Assembly (NCBI GenBank): GCA_043553855.1
Contig: CP121336.1
Span: forward strand, 1,054,001 to 1,118,000
From: JAUIAS01 sp030425395
GTDB taxonomy: Bacteria; Pseudomonadota; Alphaproteobacteria; Rhodobacterales; Rhodobacteraceae
Reading direction: 5' to 3'
Length of the DNA: 64,000 bases
Shown here: positions 1 to 7,565 of the stretch, piece after piece
Position numbering within the stretch: position 1 is the first letter of the stretch
Layout of the letters: every line of letters begins with the position of its first letter
Position numbers and translations under genes: made by a program
The notes under the pieces: generated by a model
Database searches by the model: none
Told to the model about the DNA's origin: nothing
What the model saw: the letters and a program-made list of their open reading frames with translations, nothing else

Positions 1-924
1 GGCCAGTCAAATCCAACCTACCAGCTGGTCACACCCGGAAAAACCTATGTGTTGCGACGCAAACCCCCCGGCCTGCTGGCCAAAGGCGCACACGCAGTCG
101 ACCGCGAAGCGCGGGTATTGCGCGCGCTGGGAAGCGCAGGTTTTCCGGTCGCACGGGTGCATGGCCTCTGTCTCGATGAGAGCATCATAGGCAGTTGGTT
201 CTACATCATGGATCACGTCGAAGGCCGCATCTTCTGGGATGCGACCCTTCCCGACGTCCCCGCAAAGGACCGACCGGCCTATTTCGCGGCCATGAACAGC
301 ACATTGGCCCGCTTGCACCAGATCGCGCCCGCGTCGGTCGGGCTGGAGGATTTTGGCCGCGTCGGCAATTACTTTGAGCGACAAATCAGCCGCTGGACAC
401 GCAGTTATCTGGCGGACACGGATGCCGGGCGCGATCCCGGAATGGACCGCTTGATCGAATTCCTGCCCAGCGCGATTCCCCAAGGGGACGAAACCTCGAT
501 CGTTCACGGGGATTTTCGCTGCGATAACCTGATCTTTCATCCCAGCGAACCGCACATTCTTGCCGTGCTCGATTGGGAGCTGTCCACGCTGGGCCATCCG
601 CTCGCCGATTTCACCTATCACGCGATGATGTACCGGATGCCGCCCCAGATCGTCGCGGGGCTCGGGGATGTCGATCCTGCGGCGCTGAACATCCCCACAG
701 AGGCGGAATACGTCGCGCAATACTGCGCAGCGACAGGACGCTCCGGCGTGCCCGACTATGACTTCTACATTGCGTTCAATTTCTTTCGCATGGCCGCGAT
801 CTTTCACGGGATCAAAGGCCGCGTTGTGCGCGGCTCTGCGGCCTCGGCCCAATCGGCCGCGCGGGTCGAACATTATCCCACGCTCGTCAAACTGGCGGTC
901 GACGCCGCGGAGGCCTATGCATGA
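1..924 (+). CDS. Phosphotransferase (APH/ACAD10-11 N-terminal-like), 5' end cut by window
   Basis: The reading frame is open from base 1, so the start lies outside the window; 307 residues are visible. A kinase-fold catalytic loop, HGDFRCDN (HxDxxxxN), is followed by the metal-binding stretch LDWELSTLGHP, as in aminoglycoside-phosphotransferase-like proteins related to the N-terminal kinase of ACAD10/11. Members of this family often sit in acyl-CoA catabolic operons and probably phosphorylate a hydroxyacyl substrate; that role is inferred. The stop overlaps the start of the next gene by 4 bases (ATGA), so the two are translationally coupled. Aminoglycoside resistance is unlikely given the operon. 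Confidence 0.8.
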   Translation, partial: GQSNPTYQLVTPGKTYVLRRKPPGLLAKGAHAVDREARVLRALGSAGFPVARVHGLCLDESIIGSWFYIMDHVEGRIFWDATLPDVPAKDRPAYFAAMNSTLARLHQIAPASVGLEDFGRVGNYFERQISRWTRSYLADTDAGRDPGMDRLIEFLPSAIPQGDETSIVHGDFRCDNLIFHPSEPHILAVLDWELSTLGHPLADFTYHAMMYRMPPQIVAGLGDVDPAALNIPTEAEYVAQYCAATGRSGVPDYDFYIAFNFFRMAAIFHGIKGRVVRGSAASAQSAARVEHYPTLVKLAVDAAEAYA

Positions 925-1709
925 GCAGCCCAATTTTGCTGGACATCACCGATGGCATCGCCCGGATCACACTGAACCGGCCCGAGAGGGGCAATGCCCT
1001 TGATCAGCCAATGGCCGATGCCCTGCTGGATGCTGCTGTGCGCTGCGCCAATGATCCGGATATCCGCTGCATTGTGCTGACCGGGTCGGGAAAAATGTTC
1101 TGCGTGGGCGGCGATGTCGCTGCATTTTCCGCCAACAGTGACGGGATCGCGCCGTTTCTGTCGCGGCTGGCCGGCACTCTGCACCAAGCAATGAACTTGT
1201 TTGCCACGATGCAGAAACCGATGATCACGTTGGTCAATGGCACCGCCGCCGGGGCGGGTCTCAGCATCGCGATCTCGGGCGACATTGTTCTGGCCGATCC
1301 TTCGGCGTTGTTCACGACGGCCTATCTTGGCATTGGCCTCACGCCGGATGGCGGCATGACATGGCTATTGCCGCGTCTGGTGGGCATGCGGGTCGCGCAA
1401 GAGATGATACTGACCAATCGCCGGGTTGATGCAAACGAAGCAGCAGCCCTCGGCCTGATAACACGCGTGACCGCACCCGGTGCTCTGTCCGATGAAGGCG
1501 CCGCGCTGGCAACGCAGCTTTCCTCGGGTGCGGTGACCGCTATGGGGCAGGCCCGCAGGCTCTTGCATGAAAGTTTTGCTTCCGGTTTTGCCAGCCAAAT
1601 GGACCGGGAACTCACATCAATCACCGCCGCCGGGGACGGGTTCGAGGGCCGCGAAGGCATCGCCGCTTTTCTTGAACGCCGCAAACCCGACTTTCAACAG
1701 GATCGTTGA
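921..1709 (+). CDS. Enoyl-CoA hydratase/isomerase family protein
   Basis: This 262-residue protein has the crotonase fold signature. An early substrate-pocket stretch (GDVAAFS) is followed by the oxyanion-hole region GTAAGAGLSIAISGD and then TTAYLGIGLTPDGG. The length is normal for a stand-alone crotonase. The position after GIGLTPDGG carries no obvious catalytic Glu, so the reaction (hydration, isomerisation or hydrolysis of an acyl-CoA) cannot be fixed. The start overlaps the upstream kinase-like gene. It belongs to a four-gene plus-strand operon with an ene-reductase and an iron alcohol dehydrogenase, which suggests degradation of an unsaturated acid or alcohol. Confidence 0.88.
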   Translation: MSSPILLDITDGIARITLNRPERGNALDQPMADALLDAAVRCANDPDIRCIVLTGSGKMFCVGGDVAAFSANSDGIAPFLSRLAGTLHQAMNLFATMQKPMITLVNGTAAGAGLSIAISGDIVLADPSALFTTAYLGIGLTPDGGMTWLLPRLVGMRVAQEMILTNRRVDANEAAALGLITRVTAPGALSDEGAALATQLSSGAVTAMGQARRLLHESFASGFASQMDRELTSITAAGDGFEGREGIAAFLERRKPDFQQDR

Positions 1710-1756
1710 TCGGCAAACGATCCGCGAGCGCCGACACAGCAGACAGGACCACCGAA

Positions 1757-2872
1757 ATGAGCCTTCTCTTCCAACCTATGACCATTGGACAATTGCCGAT
1801 AGCCAATCGCATTATAATCGCGCCCATGTGCCAATATTCAGCCGTGGACGGAAATGCGCAGGACTGGCATCTGATCCATCTGGGGCACCTTGCCCTGTCG
1901 GGTGCCGGTATGATGATCATCGAGGCAACCGCCGTGTCGCCGCAAGGGCGCATCACGCCGGATGATCTTGGGCTCTACTCCGATGAGAACGAAGCCGCGC
2001 TGGATCGGGTTCTCAAGGCCATACGCCAGTATTCGGATATGCCCATCACCATTCAACTGGCCCATGCCGGGCGAAAGGCATCAAGCGAAGCACCCTGGAA
2101 CGGCGGCGGGCAAATTGCGCTGGATACGCCGCGAGGATGGACAGCAGAGGCACCATCCGCCTTACCCCATGCCGAAGGCGAAGATGCACCGGCCGCACTG
2201 GATGCCGACGGATTGGAGCGGGTGAAAACGGATTTCGTAGAGGCGGCCAAACGGTCCGTTCGACTGGGATTTCAAGGGATCGAAGTGCATTTAGCGCATG
2301 GCTATCTCCTGCACCAGTTCTTGTCCCCTTTGGCCAATCAGCGCAACGATGCCTATGGTGGCAGTCTGGAAAACCGGATGCGGTTTCCGCTTGGGGTTTT
2401 TGACGCGATCAAGGCTGCGGTGCCCGACGATGTCCCGGTTTGGGTGCGGGTGTCCGCAACGGACTGGGTGCCGGGCGGCTGGGATCTTGAGGACACCATC
2501 ACCCTGTCGCACGCGCTCAAACTTCGCGGCTGTGCGGCCATTCACGTTACGACCGCTGGCGTTTCGCCCAAGCAGGACATCCCGATAGGTCCCGGCTTTC
2601 AAGTGCCTCTGGCCGCACGGATCAAGGCGGAAGTGGGTCTGCCAACGCTTGCCGTGGGGCTGATAACCGAAGCCGATCAGGCAGAGCAGATCCTTCAGGA
2701 TGGCGATGCGGACGCCATCGCGATGGCGCGGGCAATGCTGTATGAACCGCGCTGGCCGTGGCACGCAGCAGCTGCACTGGGCGCGCAGGTCGAAACCCCG
2801 AAACAATACTGGCGATCACAACCCCGAGAATTCAGCGATCTGTTCAAGGGTGCGAAAGTCGGCCAGCGGTAA
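1757..2872 (+). CDS. NADH:flavin oxidoreductase, old yellow enzyme (YqjM-like)
   Basis: This 371-residue FMN-dependent TIM-barrel enzyme shows APMCQYSA near the N-terminus, HAGRKAS in the middle, and EVHLAHGYLLHQFLSP with a downstream NRMRF segment, all hallmarks of the thermophilic-like OYE class (YqjM/XenA). The Cys in APMCQ is the redox-tuning cysteine of that class. The family reduces activated C=C bonds of enones or related compounds with NAD(P)H. The start at 1757 was chosen because OYEs begin close to the LFQPMTIG strand and an AGGA element lies about 10 bases upstream. The longer frame from 1706 overlaps the preceding stop and adds unrelated residues. Confidence 0.9.
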   Translation: MSLLFQPMTIGQLPIANRIIIAPMCQYSAVDGNAQDWHLIHLGHLALSGAGMMIIEATAVSPQGRITPDDLGLYSDENEAALDRVLKAIRQYSDMPITIQLAHAGRKASSEAPWNGGGQIALDTPRGWTAEAPSALPHAEGEDAPAALDADGLERVKTDFVEAAKRSVRLGFQGIEVHLAHGYLLHQFLSPLANQRNDAYGGSLENRMRFPLGVFDAIKAAVPDDVPVWVRVSATDWVPGGWDLEDTITLSHALKLRGCAAIHVTTAGVSPKQDIPIGPGFQVPLAARIKAEVGLPTLAVGLITEADQAEQILQDGDADAIAMARAMLYEPRWPWHAAAALGAQVETPKQYWRSQPREFSDLFKGAKVGQR

Positions 2873-2922
2873 ACAATTCAAGAAGCGCACCACAAAACAT
2901 AATCCCAACACGAGGCGTAGAG

Positions 2923-4095
2923 ATGACAGATTTCACCTTCAACACCACACCTTCGATCCGTCAAAGCTGGGGTGGTGCCGCACGCCTTGGCGCGATCCTT
3001 TCCGAGTTGCCTTTTGCAAAGACAGGTGCCCGCGTTCTGTTCGTCACCGACCCCGGCATTCGCAAGCTGGGCCTCTGTGATCCGGCGCTTCAAAGTATCG
3101 CAGAGCATGGCTTTGAGGTGACGGTCTTTGATGACGTGGAAGCGGACCCCAAGGCGACGACCGTTCTTGGCGCGGTCGACATTGCCAAGGCGAACGGTGC
3201 CGCCTGCGTTGTGGGGTTCGGGGGTGGGAGTTCAATGGATGTGGCCAAGGTCGTGGCTCTTCTTGCGAATTCAAGCCAGCCGATTGAAGAGGCATATGGC
3301 GTCAATCAGGCGACAGGCTCACGTCTGCCTTTGGTTCTGATCCCGACAACCGCCGGCACCGGGTCGGAAGTCACCGCCGTGTCGATCCTGACCACCGGCA
3401 CCGAAGAAAAGAAAGGGATCGTGTCGCCCATCATCCTCCCGGATGTTGCGGTTCTGGATGCCGCCCTCACGATCGGATTGCCTCCGCACATCACGGCGGC
3501 GACCGGGGTCGACGCGATGGTGCACGCCATCGAAGCCTACACGTCAAAAAGCGCCAACAACAATCCGATCTCGAAAATTCTGGCGGTGCAATCGCTTGAT
3601 CTTCTGGGAGCAAATATCCGCACAGCAGTCCAAGATGGCAGCGATGTCACAGCGCGGCAGAACATGCTGCTAGGCTCAATGCTCGCGGGGCAAGCCTTTG
3701 CCAATTCGCCCGTTGCCGCCGTTCATGCGCTGGCCTATCCCGTGGGCAGCCTGTTCCACGTTCCCCACGGGCTGTCAAACGCGCTGGTTTTGGCAGAGGT
3801 GATGCGCTTCAACGCGCCCTACTGCGGACAAGCCTATGCGGAACTCGCGCCGCATGTATTTTCGGACATCGACGCCAATCGACCGACGGATGACATCTGT
3901 CAGGAGTTCATCGAACGTCTTATCCAGTTGAATGTCGACTTGGGTCTGGAAAAAGGCTTGCGCCAGGTCGGGATTGGGCCGTCGGATCTTGATCGCCTGT
4001 CATCAGACGCCATGAACCAAACCCGCCTCTTGGTGAACAACCCGCGTGAGGTAACGCAGCAAGATGCGTATAAGATCTACGAAGCGTCCCTATGA
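2923..4095 (+). CDS. Iron-containing alcohol dehydrogenase
   Basis: This 390-residue group III alcohol dehydrogenase carries the NAD-binding GFGGGSSMDVAK, the PTTAGTGSEVT motif, and metal-ligand regions around DAMVHAIEAYTS and HALAYPVGSLFHVPHG. The length matches the family. It oxidises a primary or secondary alcohol, or reduces the aldehyde, in the cytoplasm. The ATG at 2923 follows GAGGCGTAGAG; the longer frame from 2758 runs inside the upstream OYE gene and is not believable. It is the last gene of the operon and is followed by a hairpin at 4117-4144. The substrate is unknown. Confidence 0.92.
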   Translation: MTDFTFNTTPSIRQSWGGAARLGAILSELPFAKTGARVLFVTDPGIRKLGLCDPALQSIAEHGFEVTVFDDVEADPKATTVLGAVDIAKANGAACVVGFGGGSSMDVAKVVALLANSSQPIEEAYGVNQATGSRLPLVLIPTTAGTGSEVTAVSILTTGTEEKKGIVSPIILPDVAVLDAALTIGLPPHITAATGVDAMVHAIEAYTSKSANNNPISKILAVQSLDLLGANIRTAVQDGSDVTARQNMLLGSMLAGQAFANSPVAAVHALAYPVGSLFHVPHGLSNALVLAEVMRFNAPYCGQAYAELAPHVFSDIDANRPTDDICQEFIERLIQLNVDLGLEKGLRQVGIGPSDLDRLSSDAMNQTRLLVNNPREVTQQDAYKIYEASL

Positions 4096-4116
4096 ACCGG
4101 CCCGCCCACCGAGAAA

Positions 4117-4144
4117 TACCGCGCGACGCCTCGCTTGCGCGGTA
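4117..4144. terminator. Hairpin between convergent genes
   Basis: TACCGCGC (4117-4124) pairs with GCGCGGTA (4137-4144) around a 12-base loop, between the convergent dehydrogenase and glutathione transferase genes. Neither side has a strong T-run, so it may be only a weak bidirectional terminator. Confidence 0.4.
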
Positions 4145-4206
4145 ATTACTCTGGCGTCGCGGGAATTGGTTCGCACAGGCACCGCTAACAAACAGCGGCA
4201 GCTTTC

Positions 4207-4827
4207 TCAGGCAAAGGCGTAATCACCACCTTTTTCAAGGGCCCGGCGATAGGCGGGTCTGGCCTGAATACGTTCCACAAAGGCCTTGAGCTTGGGAAGA
4301 TTGTCGCTCTTGCCCTGATGCACCGCGATTTCGGCTGGGAAACTCAGCATGATGTCTACCGCCGACAGATCGTCGAGAATGAAATGGCCCGAAGGACGGA
4401 GCTGTTGCTCCATATAGGCAAAGTGGCTTTCCAGTTGATGGGCTATTCGCGGCCCCAACGGCGCGCCTGCCTCTCCCAGCTTGCTGACGTATAGCTTGAG
4501 CAGGATAGGCGTCATCGCAGAGCCTTCTGCGAAATGCATGAGTTCCAGATGAGAGATATACGCGTCCGTATCGCTGGCGGGCACCATATGCGGGGCGTGC
4601 CTTGCGCACAGATATTCAACAATCGCGCCGCTTTCGGTGATCATGCGGCCATCGGCTTCGATCATCGGGGATTTTCCCAACGGATGCAGGGCCAGCAACG
4701 AAGGCGGCGCGAGGTTGGTCACGGCATCACGCTGGTGGCGCTCCAGTTTGTATGGCAGCTCAAGTTCCTCCAACAGCCAAAGAACGCGTTGTGATCTGGA
4801 GTTGTTCAGGTGGTGGATGGTGAGCAT
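4207..4827 (-). CDS. Glutathione S-transferase
   Basis: This 206-residue cytosolic GST has an N-terminal thioredoxin-like domain (residues 1-80: NNSRSQRVLWLLEEL, then a cis-Pro region around GKSPMIEADG and the GSH-binding ESGAIVEYL) and an all-helical C-terminal domain. A Ser in NNSRSQR is the likely catalytic residue. The gene is convergent with the dehydrogenase operon and divergent from the lipoprotein at 5120, so it is probably monocistronic. The natural electrophile is not predictable. Confidence 0.9.
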   Translation of the reverse strand: MLTIHHLNNSRSQRVLWLLEELELPYKLERHQRDAVTNLAPPSLLALHPLGKSPMIEADGRMITESGAIVEYLCARHAPHMVPASDTDAYISHLELMHFAEGSAMTPILLKLYVSKLGEAGAPLGPRIAHQLESHFAYMEQQLRPSGHFILDDLSAVDIMLSFPAEIAVHQGKSDNLPKLKAFVERIQARPAYRRALEKGGDYAFA

Positions 4828-5119
4828 GATGACCTCTGAGCTGGTTTAAAGACGATCTTGGCGGATGTGCAACACGCGGGCGCTGCAACAGTTCGAAACC
4901 CTCCGGCTACACTGCGTGAACCGTCGCGCACTTCAAGGTAAAACGACGCAGGAGATTTTCACCGTTTGTGAAAATCCGAAACGCACTGAGCAAGCGCGCT
5001 CCGGATTTTGCCGGAACGAGCCTGGGAATATCAAACGAACGGTCAATCCCTGTTGCGGGGTCCGCGCCTTGGACAGGTTTGGCCGGGTCGGTTATCGTCC
5101 ACAAGCCGAAGAGGGCCTC

Positions 5120-5551
5120 ATGACCGTATCTATTTTCAAATCAGCGCTCATTCTTGTTCTTGCTGCCCCCTGGATAATGGGATGCGCCTCGGTCACCCAT
5201 GCCGAAGGCATGGAGGTGGCACTGAAACGCAAGGTCATGGATGCAGAGCGCAGCGTTCGCGCGATAATCACCTACCGCCCGAATGTGCCGACCGGAGGAG
5301 AAACCACAATCGTCGCCGAAGATGGCACAGAATCAACGATGCATTGGGATGGCTTCGCGGGCCAGTTCACCGCTGAAATCACTCAAGGACACATGACCGA
5401 AGCGGACTCAAAAGCATTCCTGAAGGAAGCGGTCATTGTTGTTTGCCCGTCAGTGGATCGCGACCTTCTGGAAAAGGAATGGGTGCAGGTCACAGGCCCG
5501 TTCCGCCGGATCTTTGTCCAATGCCCCGAGTTTGACGCAACCCGCAAGTGA
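5120..5551 (+). CDS. Putative lipoprotein of unknown function
   Basis: 143 residues. The N-terminus is a typical lipoprotein signal: a short charged start, a hydrophobic stretch (ILVLAAPWIMG) and a lipobox ending GC at residue 20. The mature part is mainly polar and I recognise no domain. The ATG at 5120 was chosen because it places the signal peptide at the start; the frame extends back to 4865 but the extra residues look non-coding. It converges with the secreted protein that ends at 5590. Localisation to a membrane is inferred from the lipobox. Confidence 0.65.
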   Translation: MTVSIFKSALILVLAAPWIMGCASVTHAEGMEVALKRKVMDAERSVRAIITYRPNVPTGGETTIVAEDGTESTMHWDGFAGQFTAEITQGHMTEADSKAFLKEAVIVVCPSVDRDLLEKEWVQVTGPFRRIFVQCPEFDATRK

Positions 5552-5589
5552 TCCACACGTCGCGCGGGTGATACGCATTTTGTCCCCTG

Positions 5590-6660
5590 TTACCGAAACG
5601 GAATTATCTGAATGGCTTGCAACATCCCAAGCATCTCGGGCTGATGTCGCAGCAAAATGTCTTTCGGGCCGGTAACGTAAATGGCGTAGTAGACGCTGGG
5701 ATTCTTGCGCTTGAAGAGATACGTGATCTGGCGAAACGGCACGTCTCCCAACAGATATGATGCCCCGAACGACCACCCGTCCATCATGACCCCCTGTTCA
5801 GACATGTTCTGGACCTGTTGTGGCCCGTCCTGATCAAATTGAATGGCGGGCATGGTCACCAACTGTGATTTCAGATCATCCACACCCGCCTGCAACGTCG
5901 GATACGCGGCCCCGGCCAATGCCTCGATCACGATTGATGGACGCATCCGCGCGGGGTATTCCATCAAACCAACACGCAGGGAATACCGTTGTGGCTGATC
6001 CGGGTGCCAGGCGTCATCGCGCAAAAACACAAACCCCAATTCAGGGTGCGCTTCTGCAACCAGACCCGCAGGCACATTCGATTGATCCAACGGCCCCGCC
6101 CGCCCGGAAGGTGCACCGCCCGCATCACCCTGCGGGGCGCCCTCTGAATAGGTCCCAATCAATGTGCCGGGCGTAAAAGTGTTAAACACCGCGTCAATGG
6201 GTCCGGAGTAGGTGTCATAGTCTGCGCGGGCTGTGAGGCTCCAAAGGATGTAACCGACCGGGCCATCCACCGCAAAGAAACCGCCAACGACCATTTGCCG
6301 GCCGTCAATATTGACTGTCCACGCGGCGACCTGTCCGGACAAGTTCGCGTGGACTTCGGGTTGTGCACCCACGAACGACGCTTCTGGAAACGCTGTCGCA
6401 ATAAAGGACTGGCGCAGGTCGTTCAGTGTGTCGCCGCGTGCAAGGTGTATTGCCTCAATCTGCGCGCGGGCCTTACCATCCGGACTTTGCATCCACAGCA
6501 TCCGGGCCTGCCCGTCCGAGCGTTCCTGCGTGCGCCATCCTTCCGGCACGGCGACCTGAAATCCGAATACCGGATCACGGTAGATATCCGCGGATACAAA
6601 CCTGACCTGAACAAAAAGGCCCATTGCGACGGCCAGCATAAGGATCGGTATTCTTATCAT
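5590..6660 (-). CDS. Exported protein with two tandem PsbP/Mog1-like domains
   Basis: 356 residues with a Sec signal peptide (about residues 1-24, ending VRFVSA). Two similar domains follow, one from DPVFGFQVAVPEGW and one from HPELGFVFLRDDAW, separated by a Gly/Ala-rich linker near residues 170-200. Each begins with the aromatic-rich strand typical of PsbP/Mog1-like (DUF1795-type) folds. I recognise no catalytic motif; a periplasmic binding or scaffold role is a guess. The start at 6660 puts the signal peptide first; the longer frame to 6759 adds a non-signal extension. It is divergent from the DUF454-hemN pair. Confidence 0.6.
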   Translation of the reverse strand: MIRIPILMLAVAMGLFVQVRFVSADIYRDPVFGFQVAVPEGWRTQERSDGQARMLWMQSPDGKARAQIEAIHLARGDTLNDLRQSFIATAFPEASFVGAQPEVHANLSGQVAAWTVNIDGRQMVVGGFFAVDGPVGYILWSLTARADYDTYSGPIDAVFNTFTPGTLIGTYSEGAPQGDAGGAPSGRAGPLDQSNVPAGLVAEAHPELGFVFLRDDAWHPDQPQRYSLRVGLMEYPARMRPSIVIEALAGAAYPTLQAGVDDLKSQLVTMPAIQFDQDGPQQVQNMSEQGVMMDGWSFGASYLLGDVPFRQITYLFKRKNPSVYYAIYVTGPKDILLRHQPEMLGMLQAIQIIPFR

Positions 6661-7033
6661 GTCAGCTCCTGTTTCTGGATGGTGCGCCAGTGGCTTTGTT
6701 CCAAATAAAGGCCAGAGTCCGCGCGCCTTGGGCCCGAAGACCGGGCACGTCCGCGACAATCCAAGCAGAGCGAAGAAGGCGGCCTTGCGCCATGATCCAA
6801 GTCATTTCAGTGGATTGGCACCGCAATAGCCGTGAACCCGGCGACGCGGCGGGGGATAGCACGCAAACCGCACGGCACAAGCGTCGCACAAGGCGCTCCC
6901 CTATTGATCATGATCGTGCTTGCCCAACGCTGATTGTGCCGATTGCGACCAAGCCGCCCTTGCCGATTGACTGCCATTTTCACGCCCCTACCTGTAAGGG
7001 GCGCTCATCAATGTAAATCGAAAGGCAGCCTCA
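6661..7033. other. 373-base divergent intergenic region
   Basis: No convincing gene lies between the PsbP-like protein and the DUF454 gene. The stretch holds an Fnr-like site (6904-6917, listed separately) and an inverted repeat CGCCCCT (6983-6989) / AGGGGCG (6997-7003) ending 30 bases before the DUF454 start, which could be an operator or a leader hairpin. Confidence 0.5.
6904..6917 (+). promoter_or_regulatory. Candidate Fnr/FnrL box upstream of DUF454-hemN
   Basis: TTGATCATGATCGT matches the Fnr consensus TTGAT-N4-ATCAA at 8 of 10 positions. It lies about 116 bases before the DUF454 start and upstream of hemN, an enzyme that is commonly Fnr-controlled in alphaproteobacteria. The match is by eye only. 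Confidence 0.4.
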
Positions 7034-7489
7034 ATGACGTCGACCTTTGGTCCTGCAAAGTCGAACCGCGGGCGGAAGCGGGCCTTTCTGCGGCGGCTTG
7101 GTTGGCGCGTTCTGGGCTGCGCGGCTCTTGCCCTTGGCGGCTTGGGGGTAGTGTTGCCGCTTTTGCCGACAACACCGCTGGTCATTTTGGCAGCATTTGC
7201 CTTTGCCAAGAGTTCTCCCGCCCTTCACGATTGGCTTCTGCGCAACCCCACGTTCGGCCCAATTATTGCGGACTGGCGCGCTAACGGTGCAATCGCACCA
7301 CGTCACAAGGCAATGGCAGTCTCAATGATGATCGCCGCACTTGTGCTTTCGGTGGCAATGACCGTCCCTGTTTTCGTTCTTGTGCTGCAATCGCTTTGCA
7401 TGCTTGGGGCCGCCTGTTTCGTTCTCAGCCGCCCCAGTCACGGCATTGCCGTTCCCGATCAGGCCACTGACACCCCGGGTTCCATATGA
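7034..7489 (+). CDS. DUF454 (YbaN-like) inner membrane protein
   Basis: 151 residues. After a basic N-terminus the protein has two hydrophobic hairpins: LGCAALALGGLGVVLPLLPTTP (residues about 28-50) and a later pair around residues 95-130. The LGxxGxxLPxLPTTPF-like motif followed by FAKSSPxxHxWLLxxxxFG is the signature of the YbaN/DUF454 family, whose function is unknown. It lies just ahead of hemN on the same strand, and an Fnr-like site precedes each gene, so a role under low oxygen is plausible but unproven. Confidence 0.85.
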   Translation: MTSTFGPAKSNRGRKRAFLRRLGWRVLGCAALALGGLGVVLPLLPTTPLVILAAFAFAKSSPALHDWLLRNPTFGPIIADWRANGAIAPRHKAMAVSMMIAALVLSVAMTVPVFVLVLQSLCMLGAACFVLSRPSHGIAVPDQATDTPGSI

Positions 7490-7517
7490 AAACCATACTG
7501 CGAAAAAATGCCTGAAT

Positions 7518-7531
7518 TTGATCTACTGCAA
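7518..7531 (+). promoter_or_regulatory. Candidate Fnr/FnrL box of hemN
   Basis: TTGATCTACTGCAA fits TTGAT-N4-ATCAA at 8 of 10 positions. Its centre (7524.5) is 41.5 bases before the ATG at 7566, the spacing of class II Fnr activation. That would put the transcript start at or next to the start codon. Confidence 0.45.
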
Positions 7532-7550
7532 AGAGGACGTCTTTCACTGG

Positions 7551-7562
7551 TCCCATATGGGA
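7551..7562. repeat. Perfect 12-bp palindrome at the hemN start
   Basis: TCCCATATGGGA is a perfect palindrome covering the first of two possible hemN start codons (ATG at 7557) and ending 4 bases before the second (7566). It may be an operator, may overlap a -10 element, or may be chance. Confidence 0.4.
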
Positions 7563-7565
7563 CGT

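Noticed and set aside
1..924. Aminoglycoside resistance gene
   Set aside because: The kinase fold is shared, but the coupled acyl-CoA genes point to the ACAD10/11-like catabolic group.
2758..2922. N-terminal extension of the iron alcohol dehydrogenase
   Set aside because: It is inside the OYE gene in another frame; family length and a ribosome site support 2923.
4865..5119. N-terminal extension of the lipoprotein at 5120
   Set aside because: A signal peptide and lipobox should be at the start; the extension has neither.
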